Part shown: positions 1-8,685 of the stretch, piece by piece
Layout: each line of letters opens with the position of its first letter
How positions within the stretch are numbered: position 1 is the stretch's first letter
Source: JBBATK01 sp046297095
GTDB lineage: Bacteria; Bacteroidota; Ignavibacteria; Kapaibacteriales; NICIL-2
Assembly: GCA_046297095.1 (NCBI GenBank)
Contig: JBKCNS010000031.1
Span: 1 to 64,000, forward strand
Direction of reading: 5' to 3'
DNA length: 64,000 nt
Translations under genes and position numbers: made by a program
Notes under the pieces: model-generated
Seen by the model: the letters and a program-made list of their open reading frames with translations, nothing else
What the model was told of the DNA's origin: nothing
Database searches by the model: none

Positions 1-1920
1 TCGCCCAGAGACAACGCGCGGTCCCAGCTCTTGCGAGCTGCCTCGAGCAACGCTTGATCGGGACAATTTGCTTCGGAAATTCCTACCGGTGTGATTGTTA
101 GCCCTTCGTACTCCTCTGCCGGTACATCGTATGCCGCACGACGGTGATTGCGGATCACGCGGAGCATGTCTTCCTTGTTTGCATCGTAGCGGGCAAAAGC
201 TCCCAGGTCTCGCGCCATCTCTGCAGAGGTGGCATACGATTCACCTGTCATCAGCGCTGAGATAGCTCCTGCATAGGCCAAGGCCTCGGGAGAATCGTAC
301 GCTACACCCGAGGTCATGAGGATGGTGCCAAGATTAGCATACCCCAATCCCAAGGTGCGGAAATCATAGCTGAGCTGTGCAATCTTCTTGGAAGGAAACT
401 GCGCCATGAGAACGCTGATTTCCAATACTATAGTCCACAAACGTGCAGTATGACGGAAGTCATCTACGTTGAATACGCCTGTTTCCTCGTCAACAAAATG
501 CGCCAGGTTAATAGATGCCAAATTGCATGCGGTATCATCCAGGAACATGTATTCGCTACAAGGATTGGAGCCGTTGATACGGCCGTCCTGCGGGCATGTG
601 TGCCATTCGTTGATGGTGGTATCAAACTGCAAACCGGGATCGGCACTCTTCCACGCGCTAAGATTGATTTTCTCCCACAAGTCGCGCGCACGTACCGCAC
701 GGGCAACGTTGCCGTGCGTACGCCATGTTAAGTTCCAAGGTTCGTCGTTTTCAACTGCACGCATAAACTCGTTGGTTACGCGAACGGAGTTGTTGCTGTT
801 CTGACCGGCTACGGTCACGTACGCTTCATCTTCGTAGTGGGTGCTGAACGAGTCCATATTCAAACGCGTAAAGCCTTGCTCCACCAACGACAAGGTGCGT
901 TGGATATAGCTCATGGGAACACCGCGATGTACCGCATGAGTAATAATAGTGTTGAGCTTGGAATTGATTTTGCGATCGGCACCGTTTGCCAACGCTTCGT
1001 CCATTATAGCCTGAAGAAAGGTAGAGTTGATCTTCGAGCCGGCTACCAATGCGGCTACCTTTTCTTCTTCTTTGGCTTTCCATTCGATAAACTCTTCGAT
1101 ATCCGGGTGATCGACGTTGACGATAACCATTTTCGCGGCACGGCGTGTAGTTCCTCCGGACTTAATAGCACCTGCAGCACGATCGAATATCTTCAAGAAG
1201 CTCATCAAGCCGGAGCTTACGCCACCGCCGGAGAGTTTCTCGCCTTTTCCGCGCAAATGCGAAAAGTTGCTACCGGTTCCTGAACCGTATTTGAAAATGC
1301 GGGCTTCACGAGTAGCCAAGTCGAAGATTCCGCCCTCGTTTACCAAATCGTCTTCCACACCTTGAATAAAGCAGGCGTGAGGTTGAGGACGCGTGTATGC
1401 ATCGGCTGAGCGCATAACCTCGCGGGTAGCGGGATCTACATAGTAGTGACCCTGAGCGCTGCCGGTAATACCATAGGCGTAGGCCAGACCTGTGTTAAAC
1501 CACTGCGGTGAGTTCGGAGCAACCATTTGCTTGAGCAGCATATACGATACTTCATCGTAGAATGCCTGTGCGTCGTTCTTGGTATTGAAATACTTATGCT
1601 GCTCGCCCCATGAGCGCCAGCATCCGGCAAGGCGGTGAACCACTTGCTTCAAAGAACGCTCACGGCCAAGAATAGGCTTGCCGTCTTCATCCTCCATCGG
1701 AATACCCTGCTCGTCGGTCTGAGGCACTCCCGCTCTGCGGAAGTACTTCTGAGCCAGAATATCCGTGGCTACTTGCGACCATCCCACAGGAACTTCTATG
1801 TCGTCCATTTGAAACACAACCGATCCGTCGGTGTTTCTTAAAATGGATGAGCGCTTCGTGTATTCGAATTGCTCGTATGGGCTAGTTGATGTCGAAGTAA
1901 AACGACGTGAAACCTTCATG
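1..1920 (-). CDS. nrdJ: Adenosylcobalamin-dependent (class II) ribonucleotide reductase, N-terminal part
   Basis: Reduces ribonucleotides to deoxyribonucleotides with a B12-generated thiyl radical; cytosolic. The frame is open from an ATG at 1918-1920 to the left edge (640 codons), so the 3' end lies outside the window. Family landmarks seen: NSPQWFNTGL near residue 130, the HACFIQG segment with the first catalytic cysteine near residue 181, the FKYGSGTGSNFS loop, and NPCSEYMFLDDTACNLASIN near residue 450. The last is typical of NrdJ rather than aerobic NrdA, and it contains the radical cysteine. An NrdJ usually runs 750-1200 residues, so a third or more may be missing. The start is fixed by a GGAGGA Shine-Dalgarno 6 nt upstream. 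It sits behind a ~500-nt untranslated leader that may be regulatory. Confidence 0.93.
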
Positions 1921-2135
1921 GATAGTCCTCCACGGTCTGCGTTATGTAATCAGTTATTTGCTGTTGAAGTAGGAAGAGACGAGCGGACTCCATGCGTGAA
2001 GCTTTGAGCCTCGCACGAGGGTTGTGGGGGCGGAGACACCTCATCACTGCTGCATGTTGATGCTTAGCGATGCTTTCATCACAACAAAAAAGTTGTTCAA
2101 AACGCGGTGTGTTCCCCTCAGCCTTCCTGCTCTAT

Positions 2136-2222
2136 GCTGCCAATCGTCTCATTGGGCTTCAGACGCAGGGTCGAGTGACCGCGCGACTGAATCGGGGGGC
2201 AATTTCACTACGGAGGTAGCCT
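2136..2222 (-). promoter_or_regulatory. Candidate cobalamin-type riboswitch or nrdJ leader RNA
   Basis: Read on the minus strand, this block contains in order: GTGAAATT followed by a C6 run and GATTCAGT, GTCACTCG, CTGAAGCC, and a CCAAT-GAGACG-ATTGG hairpin. These resemble, in the same order, the core of the cobalamin riboswitch (GGUGAAAAUCC, CCCCGCAACUGU, GCCACUG, GGGAAGGC, and the GUCAGGAGACCUGCC box). The match is loose: the GGGAA element is not clear and spacing is compressed. A B12-sensing leader would make sense before a B12-dependent enzyme. The unrelated nrdJ RNA motif is the main alternative. Confidence 0.3.
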
Positions 2223-2352
2223 GTTGCAAAAGGTTTTTTTTCAACGTGGAAAAAAAATCTGCTTGCGGGGGAACATAGAATTTTGGGACTGGGCTACAGG
2301 CCCATTTTCTCTCTGTGAAACCTCCCATAATGCGCTATTTTTCTCCGAATTA

Positions 2353-2409
2353 TGCTGCTTCAATCCGGAGCCTTAGATCTATATCCATACTGCCGCCTAT
2401 GAAGCAGCA
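2353..2409. repeat. Perfect 10-bp inverted repeat (TGCTGCTTCA / TGAAGCAGCA)
   Basis: Arms at 2353-2362 and 2400-2409 are exact reverse complements around a 37-nt loop. It lies 14-70 bases past the stop of the minus-strand acyltransferase gene and has no T-tract. It could be a 3'-end structure or a factor-dependent terminator for that gene, or a part of the nrdJ leader. Confidence 0.45.
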
Positions 2410-2422
2410 GTTTTGTTCGCTA

Positions 2423-4219
2423 TCAACCGTGAATTCCGGCGGGTATGTTCCGTGGTTTGGCTTCCATGCCCCGACGATATGAGTCTAAACCTTCGGCTCC
2501 CATATACCTGCGAAGCGCCGACGGATCTGCCCGATGCATGTCAATGACGATAAGCGCATCCAAACAATTGCCGAACGAAGCATCACGATTCATCGCCACA
2601 ATTCCCCCGCCCAAATGAAGATAATGCCGTAGCAACACGGGAACCGACTTGCCATCGTGCTCAAGGTCGCGTATCATACTATCCATCTGAGTTACCGGCA
2701 CCATGGTGCGAGAATGTAATAGCCTATCCCAATTGGCAAACAGATTGTATTCAAGCGGGTTTTTAGGACGTACTTCTTTTGCTAACGCGCGATAGTAATG
2801 ATGCACAAACAGCGAGTTCACCATCAGGCGCTTGGAGTTCTCGCTGAATGAATCGCTTATGCTTACCGGTCCCATAAGGTAGCGGTAGTGCGGGTTGCGA
2901 GACACGTAAATGCCGATCCCCTTTAACAACAGATATAGCACCGACGAGTCTCGCTGATACTCAGGGCGCACGAACGAGCGCCCAAGCTCCAACGATGCAT
3001 TCATATCATGCAGAAACTTCGGAGTAAGATCGAACAATGTGCTCAGATACAAGCCATGCTTGCCGTAGCGACGTGTCAGATTATCAACTCTGCCCAAACG
3101 GTAAGCACCGGCAACTTCACTACGGGTTTTGTTCCACACAACCATATGTGTGTACATGCTGTCGTACACGTCGATATCCGAACTCTTGCCGGTACCCTCG
3201 CCGGCTAACCGGAAGGTGACTTCGCGAAGCCGGCCTATCTCCTTCATCACTGTGGGAAAATGATGATACTCCGCGGCAACAACCAGAAAGTCGTCTGTCT
3301 CGATCATCTGATGACGCTCATCCAGGCCGTGAATCTCCAGAGCCATGTCGTGGGGGCGTGCTTCCTTGTCTATACCACTCCCGGATAGCAACGACAGTTC
3401 CGCTGTACCTCTGGGCTCCTCATCCTTGAATCGCAAGAACTCGCAGCGAAAGCGAATATGCTCGCTCAATTCTTTAGCGCTCATTTTGCGTAATTCCGAA
3501 CTCAATCGCTGAGGCATGCCAAACACGATTCGCATATCGGTATTCTTGAACTTTAACAGCTCTCGAATCAAAAGCAACGTGCGCAGTTTGGGATGCAGAA
3601 CTCCGGCCAGGTAAAATAGAACAGAGTTCCTTGCATGAATGTATGCCGGAACCATGGTGGCCTTTGTGGATTGAGCTAGTCTGGCAACATGCGTGGACCA
3701 ATCACGATCCCTGATACCCGGGGGATTGCAGCGCACAGCTGATACTTCACCGGCCGGAAAAGCAATGAGCATTCCACCACTCTCCAGATGACGATGTGCC
3801 ATTCGTAACGAGCTCGCATTCGCCGATTGAGCATCCGTTGCCAAAACATTCAGTGGGATAATGTACTCTTGCAGCTCTGCTACCCGGTTGAGTATCTCGT
3901 TTGTCAGTATGCGAACATCCGGTCGTACTCTCAACATTTCTCTGAGCATTGCCACGCCATCTGCCGCGCCCAGCGGATGATTCGCCACGACGATACACGC
4001 ACCGGCAGTAGGTATGCGAATGGTCTCGTGTCGCGATACCTCTACACGTATGCCTCTGGCGCCCAGAAATGTCTCCGGAAAATTCGCGTAGGTATTGATT
4101 TTCTGCAACCTGGCGTACTCATGCTGAGCTTTATCCAAGGCAATAACTTTGGTCAGCAGAAATCTCCACACATCGGCCACAACTGAAGGGAGAAATGAGG
4201 GAGTAGCAGGAAGTATCAT
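2423..4219 (-). CDS. Fused lysophospholipid acyltransferase (PlsC-like) and GNAT acyltransferase
   Basis: Probably acylates a lipid precursor at the inner membrane. The N-terminal half carries the PlsC/LPLAT signature: NHPLGAADG (His-x5-Asp active site) about 90 residues in, and the acceptor-site FPAGEVS motif. The C-terminal ~300 residues resemble the OlsB/hemolysin-type GNAT fold, with LELGRSFVRPEYQRD and LMGPVSISDSFS segments. OlsA and OlsB activities together make ornithine or glycine lipids, and OlsF fuses them in the opposite order, so an aminolipid synthase is a reasonable inference. A longer frame begins at a TTG (4288) but neither start has a good ribosome site; the ATG is preferred. 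Transcribed alone, with nrdJ downstream in the same direction. Confidence 0.8.
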   Translation of the reverse strand: MILPATPSFLPSVVADVWRFLLTKVIALDKAQHEYARLQKINTYANFPETFLGARGIRVEVSRHETIRIPTAGACIVVANHPLGAADGVAMLREMLRVRPDVRILTNEILNRVAELQEYIIPLNVLATDAQSANASSLRMAHRHLESGGMLIAFPAGEVSAVRCNPPGIRDRDWSTHVARLAQSTKATMVPAYIHARNSVLFYLAGVLHPKLRTLLLIRELLKFKNTDMRIVFGMPQRLSSELRKMSAKELSEHIRFRCEFLRFKDEEPRGTAELSLLSGSGIDKEARPHDMALEIHGLDERHQMIETDDFLVVAAEYHHFPTVMKEIGRLREVTFRLAGEGTGKSSDIDVYDSMYTHMVVWNKTRSEVAGAYRLGRVDNLTRRYGKHGLYLSTLFDLTPKFLHDMNASLELGRSFVRPEYQRDSSVLYLLLKGIGIYVSRNPHYRYLMGPVSISDSFSENSKRLMVNSLFVHHYYRALAKEVRPKNPLEYNLFANWDRLLHSRTMVPVTQMDSMIRDLEHDGKSVPVLLRHYLHLGGGIVAMNRDASFGNCLDALIVIDMHRADPSALRRYMGAEGLDSYRRGMEAKPRNIPAGIHG

Positions 4220-4339
4220 TGAGCCCCGGATAGTAGTAGATGCACCTGATAAATACTTGCTGCAAATTCTCCTCTGCACATCAGCCAAATGTCACCATAG
4301 TGTTATGGAATTATTATCCGCATGTAGTGCTTTAATAAC

Positions 4340-4367
4340 AAAAAAGGAACGCTCCGAAGAACGTTCC
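4340..4367 (-). terminator. Rho-independent terminator of the secreted-protein gene
   Basis: On the minus strand, GGAACG and CGTTCC arms (4362-4367 and 4346-4351) form a hairpin immediately followed by six T residues. It lies about 110 bases past the stop of the gene at 4480-8619, ending the TonB receptor/secreted protein transcript. Confidence 0.75.
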
Positions 4368-4479
4368 CTTGCGTGTGTAATTCCCGATGCACGCGGATGA
4401 ACCAAGAGTAAAACTCTTGTGCACCGGGATTTTCTGAACAGCCGTGTGTGGTGCTTCTAAGATTTATCCTTAGACCTGC

Positions 4480-7400
4480 TTAGTGCACCACTACAAATGG
4501 CGTGCTCGATGTTACTGAAGACGAGGCGATGCGTACCACGTAACCGCCGCTAGCCAGCGATTCCGCATTCACAACGAATTCGTATTCTCCTGCTTCCTGC
4601 ATTGCCGACTCGGCAACGCGTACTACTTCCAAACCCAGAGTATTTACAATACTGATGCTTACCGGTCCCACTTCGCGAAGCGTGTAGCGAACTCGCGCGT
4701 AGCCGGTAGCCGGTTGCGGCAGAACGGAAACGTGAAGTGCCTGGCCATTGTCATCTACACGACTTACCACGGTATCAACTTCCGCTTTATAATCTTTGTT
4801 CACCGGATCGTATTCCGCCCAGGGAAGGTCCCAACGCTGAGCAATGTCGGCCGCGAAAGCTCCGCGATAGTTTACTTTCTCGAAGTACGCGTCATCGATC
4901 GCCACCGAACCGCGCTTTGTGAAGTCAGCGCCGATCACATACGGTGCGCCGGTTTTCGGTACAGGTGTAAATGCATTGGATGCTTCAACGAATGCATCAG
5001 AAAGATCGCAGTATGCAGATATCGGGCCTTGCTTATTGATGAACTCGTTGGAGTTCTTCGCATCAGTGAGCCATGATGCAGAAAATGAAGTTGATCCTGC
5101 AGGTACGGCATTACGCCATCCGGGCGATCCCGCCTTGATGCCAATGAAGGTATTGTTGCGGATCTGCAGAGAATCTCTGGACGCCGCGTCGGCAGTGAAG
5201 CCGGCATTGGGATTACCGAACTCAAGAGAATTCGGCCAACCCACAAACACGGAGTTCACAACACTCTGGCGTGAGTTACGGCGAATCATCATTGCTGCAG
5301 CATACAACCTATTGAATTGGCCTGCATCGGTACCCGAACCAATAGAGGTGTCCTGTACAGGTCCGATAGCGGTAACGTTACTAAACAGCGCGCTGGTCAT
5401 TGGGTTGTTATAGGTACCACCCGCGTCGTTATCACTCTCGAAAGCCTGCGAAGAAGACTGATCGGCGATCTGTCGGAAACGCTTACCGAGTACAAACTGA
5501 TTGCGTCCGCTGTAACCGTTGTCGGTGTCGAAGTCATCGTCGATACCATTGTAGGAAATCAACTTTTTACCATCTACGTTACCACCGAACCATTCGAATG
5601 AATCATCTCCCGAATAGGAAACCTGAACATTCTCGATAGTTGTTCCGCGACCAACTGCACCTAGTGTGAGTCCGTTGATCTCTTGATTCGGGAACAGAGC
5701 GATACCGCCGAACTCAATGCGCACATAGCGCAAGATGCCGGAGTTGTCGTTGTTGTCGGGACTAGCTCCGCCACCAAAGCGAGCGTTGACGGGATCGCTG
5801 GGGAAACCTTCCATCACAGCTTCTCCGCCGGGATGGTTGGTAGCCGCCTTACCACAAATCAGAATACCGCCCCAGTCTCCGCGATCACGCTGACCAACCG
5901 GTGCGCGGCTGGTGAACACGATAGGTTTCTGCGCCGTACCGTTGGCGATAATCTTTGCACCGCGATTGATCACTAGCGCCGAGTTCACGCCCGGTGCATC
6001 GCCCACAACGATAGTTCCCGGAAGAATAGTGAGCACCGCACCGCTTTGCACATACACGATACCGCTAAGACCATATATCTTCTTCGGTGTCAGCGTGAGC
6101 GATGATGTAATGTTTCCGCTAAGCAATGAGTCTACGGGAACCGGTTTCGCCTGAGTGATGGTGAAGGGCGTAGCGTTCGTGCTAATGTTTGTCAAATCAG
6201 GAGTGGTGTCCTTTTTATTGATTAGCATCATGCGCACGTAACCGTTGGTTGTAGCTGTTGCGGGCACGCGGAAGCCGAATGCATACGATCCGCGGCCTCC
6301 CACCATTCCCGAAGGAATGCGTGTTGAATCGAGTACAAATTTTGCTGTGCCTGGTAGAGATATATCGTTCCACGGACCGTCCTTGGACGCTGCCCATTGG
6401 AACTTGAACCATTGACCATTTGTGCCGGTGGTATCCCATTGCAATGTCTGCGACGAACCTGCGCGGAACACTTCCCCGCCGGCGGGCTTGATCAAGCGCA
6501 CGGTAGGCGGAGGAGGCGGAGCAGGCAATGCGATTTCGAAGCCGAAGTCGTTGCGCGATGTTACCGTGGAATCTGTTGTGCTCACAATACGGATGAAGCC
6601 GGTCTTTGTTACGGTGTTGGGAACAGTCCACTGCACGTTACCACGAGTAGAACCGGTGTCGGTAACAGGCGATCCTGCGATAGCAGACCACGGGCCGGCA
6701 ACACCTGTTCCAAACTCAACTCGCATAGACATACCGGCTGTGTTTGTTGTGTCCCAGGTGATCTTTACCTTTTGACCAACGATGTACTTCTCGCCACCTG
6801 CGGGAGCTGTGAGCTTAAGTGATGCCTGTGCTTTGTACTCCTTATTGATAGGATCGTACTCTGCCCAACCTGCATCCCAGCGCTGATTTAAATCCGAAGA
6901 AAATGCTCCGCGGAACGACACCTTCTCGAAGAAAGAATCATCGATGCCTACAGAACCGCGACGCTCAAATGTAGCACTGGCCACATAGGGTGCATTGATA
7001 GTAGGAACAGCACTGAACATGTTGGTGTTTTCCGCATAGGGATTAGCCAGCTCAGCGTAAAATTCAATGTTGCCGGCACGGTTAATTACCTCGTTCGCAT
7101 TCGCTGTGCTCAGCAGCCAGGCCGCTGTAAAGCCCGTGGTACCTGCAGGCACGGTACCTCTCCAGCCCGGACTTCCGGCTTTGATGCCGATAAATGTATT
7201 GTTACGTATCTGCAACGAATCGCGAGATGCGGCATCGGCAGTGAAACCTGCGTTCGGATTTCCAAACTCCAGTGAATTCGGCCAGCCGATCACCAGCGAG
7301 TTGAACAAAGACAAACGCGAATTACGACGGATCATTGATGAAGAGCCATACAAACGATTGTACTGCTGGGCACTCGAACCACTGATCATACTGGTGTCTT

Positions 7401-8619
7401 GCAGCGGTCCGATAAATGTACAGTTCGAAAAGATTGGACTGGTCACCGGCATGTTCCTGGAGCCGCTCGCATCATTGTCGCTTTCGAAAGCCTGAGATGT
7501 TGATTGATCCGCAACCTGACGGAATCGCTTTGCCAAAGCAAATTGAATTCTTCCGCGGAAGCCGTTGTCGGTATCAAAGTCGTCGTCGATACCATTGTAC
7601 GAAATGATGCGCTTTGCATCTACTGTACCGCCGAACCACTCATACGAGTCATCACCACTGTATGACACTTGTACGTTCTCTATTACGGTACCACGGCCTA
7701 CGGCACCGAGTGTGAGTCCATTGATTTCCTGATTGGGGAACAATGCAATGCCACCAAACTCTATACGCACGTAGCGAAGAATTCCGGAATTGTCGTTGTC
7801 ATCGGGTGTGGCACCGCCGCCAAAGCGAGCATTCACGGGGTCTGAAGGGAAGCCCTCCATTACTGCCTCACCGCCCGGGTGATTGGTAGCTGCGCGTCCG
7901 CAAATCAAAATTCCGCCCCAGTCGCCGCGGTCACGTTGACCGGCAGGCGCACGGCTGGTAAACACAATAGGTTTTTCTTTGGTACCATCGGCGATAATCT
8001 TGCCACCTCTGTTTACAATGATGGCGGAATTAACGCCGGGTGCATCGCCCACCACAACTGTGCCGGGAAGAATGCGCAACACACCACCATTTTGTATCCA
8101 CACAAATCCGGAAAGTCCGTAGATCTTCGTGGGCTGTAATGTTACTGTACCCGTAATGTTGCCGGTCAGAACAGAATCAACTTTAACGGGCACGGCCTGT
8201 GTTACGGTAAAAGGTACCTGATTGCGGCTGGTGACGTTAAGATTCAGCGAACCATCGCGATTCAGCAATACCATACGCACATAACCGGTGGTCGTATTAA
8301 CAGCCGGTGCTCTGAAGCCAAAAAGATATTGACCCCGACCACCAACATTTCCCGATGGTATAGACGTAGAGTCCAAAACATTAGAGATACCGCTCGGCAG
8401 GGGCAGATTGTCCCACGGACCATTCGGCGTCGTGGCAAACTGAAACACAAAGCGCGACCCGTTGGTACCTGTGGTATCCCAACGGAAATCATTCGACGTT
8501 CCTGCACGGAACACTTCCCCGCCGGCAGGACGAAGCAAGGTAATCGAAGTAGGTTGAGCTATGCCTGCGAACGAGCACAAACAGAGCAAGAACAAAAACA
8601 CCAATCGTGAGCTTTTCAT
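4480..8619 (-). CDS. Large secreted protein with two ~570-residue beta-helix-like repeats and T9SS-type C-terminal domain
   Basis: Exported surface or extracellular protein of unknown role. A signal peptide of about 22 residues ends in FAGIAQ. Two long homologous units follow, each beginning with a PAGGEVFRAG Ig-like segment and containing GDWGGILICG, EINGLTLGAVGRGT, VSYSGDDS(Y/F)EWFGG, DDDFDTDNG and ESDNDA. Between them is one extra Ig-like segment (PAGGEKYIVG). The last ~85 residues (from LPQPATGYARVRY to the end) look like a T9SS type A sorting domain. The acidic DDDFDTDNG and NDNSG segments could bind Ca2+. The family is common in Bacteroidota but uncharacterised. Start chosen at the ATG with GAGGGAG just upstream; longer starts lack this. 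It lies 67 nt after a TonB receptor gene, probably in one transcript. Confidence 0.85.
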   Translation of the reverse strand: MKSSRLVFLFLLCLCSFAGIAQPTSITLLRPAGGEVFRAGTSNDFRWDTTGTNGSRFVFQFATTPNGPWDNLPLPSGISNVLDSTSIPSGNVGGRGQYLFGFRAPAVNTTTGYVRMVLLNRDGSLNLNVTSRNQVPFTVTQAVPVKVDSVLTGNITGTVTLQPTKIYGLSGFVWIQNGGVLRILPGTVVVGDAPGVNSAIIVNRGGKIIADGTKEKPIVFTSRAPAGQRDRGDWGGILICGRAATNHPGGEAVMEGFPSDPVNARFGGGATPDDNDNSGILRYVRIEFGGIALFPNQEINGLTLGAVGRGTVIENVQVSYSGDDSYEWFGGTVDAKRIISYNGIDDDFDTDNGFRGRIQFALAKRFRQVADQSTSQAFESDNDASGSRNMPVTSPIFSNCTFIGPLQDTSMISGSSAQQYNRLYGSSSMIRRNSRLSLFNSLVIGWPNSLEFGNPNAGFTADAASRDSLQIRNNTFIGIKAGSPGWRGTVPAGTTGFTAAWLLSTANANEVINRAGNIEFYAELANPYAENTNMFSAVPTINAPYVASATFERRGSVGIDDSFFEKVSFRGAFSSDLNQRWDAGWAEYDPINKEYKAQASLKLTAPAGGEKYIVGQKVKITWDTTNTAGMSMRVEFGTGVAGPWSAIAGSPVTDTGSTRGNVQWTVPNTVTKTGFIRIVSTTDSTVTSRNDFGFEIALPAPPPPPTVRLIKPAGGEVFRAGSSQTLQWDTTGTNGQWFKFQWAASKDGPWNDISLPGTAKFVLDSTRIPSGMVGGRGSYAFGFRVPATATTNGYVRMMLINKKDTTPDLTNISTNATPFTITQAKPVPVDSLLSGNITSSLTLTPKKIYGLSGIVYVQSGAVLTILPGTIVVGDAPGVNSALVINRGAKIIANGTAQKPIVFTSRAPVGQRDRGDWGGILICGKAATNHPGGEAVMEGFPSDPVNARFGGGASPDNNDNSGILRYVRIEFGGIALFPNQEINGLTLGAVGRGTTIENVQVSYSGDDSFEWFGGNVDGKKLISYNGIDDDFDTDNGYSGRNQFVLGKRFRQIADQSSSQAFESDNDAGGTYNNPMTSALFSNVTAIGPVQDTSIGSGTDAGQFNRLYAAAMMIRRNSRQSVVNSVFVGWPNSLEFGNPNAGFTADAASRDSLQIRNNTFIGIKAGSPGWRNAVPAGSTSFSASWLTDAKNSNEFINKQGPISAYCDLSDAFVEASNAFTPVPKTGAPYVIGADFTKRGSVAIDDAYFEKVNYRGAFAADIAQRWDLPWAEYDPVNKDYKAEVDTVVSRVDDNGQALHVSVLPQPATGYARVRYTLREVGPVSISIVNTLGLEVVRVAESAMQEAGEYEFVVNAESLASGGYVVRIASSSVTSSTPFVVVH
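4785..6502 (-). repeat. Second copy of the long internal coding repeat
   Basis: Encodes the C-terminal unit of the secreted protein. It matches the unit at 6826-8541 over its whole length. A stretch of about 40 residues (NSLEFGNPNAGF through GSPGWR) is identical in both copies, while flanking parts have diverged. Confidence 0.9.
6826..8541 (-). repeat. First copy of the long internal coding repeat
   Basis: Encodes the N-terminal unit of the secreted protein, homologous to 4785-6502. The two are separated by a ~320-bp segment coding for a shorter Ig-like module. Confidence 0.9.
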
Positions 8620-8685
8620 TTTCTCCCTCATGAAAAAAGTTGATTGTGGTAAAAGAGTAGCCATTATTGACATATTGAAAGTGAA

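Larger units (their letters stand above)
1921..2422. other. Long intergenic leader upstream of nrdJ
   Basis: About 500 bases without a convincing gene. An open frame on the plus strand (2024-2278) has no ribosome binding site and no recognisable sequence. On the minus strand, leading into nrdJ, it holds a block resembling parts of a cobalamin riboswitch (2136-2222), a short ACAAC/GTTGT hairpin with an A6 loop (2081-2096), a GGGC/GCCC hairpin near 2291-2303, and, nearest the upstream gene, a 10-bp inverted repeat (2353-2409). The length and structure suggest a regulated 5' leader rather than simple spacer. Confidence 0.6.

Noticed and set aside
2024..2278. 84-codon open frame on the plus strand in the nrdJ leader
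   Set aside because: No ribosome site, no similarity, and it runs against a region that is better explained as nrdJ 5' leader RNA.
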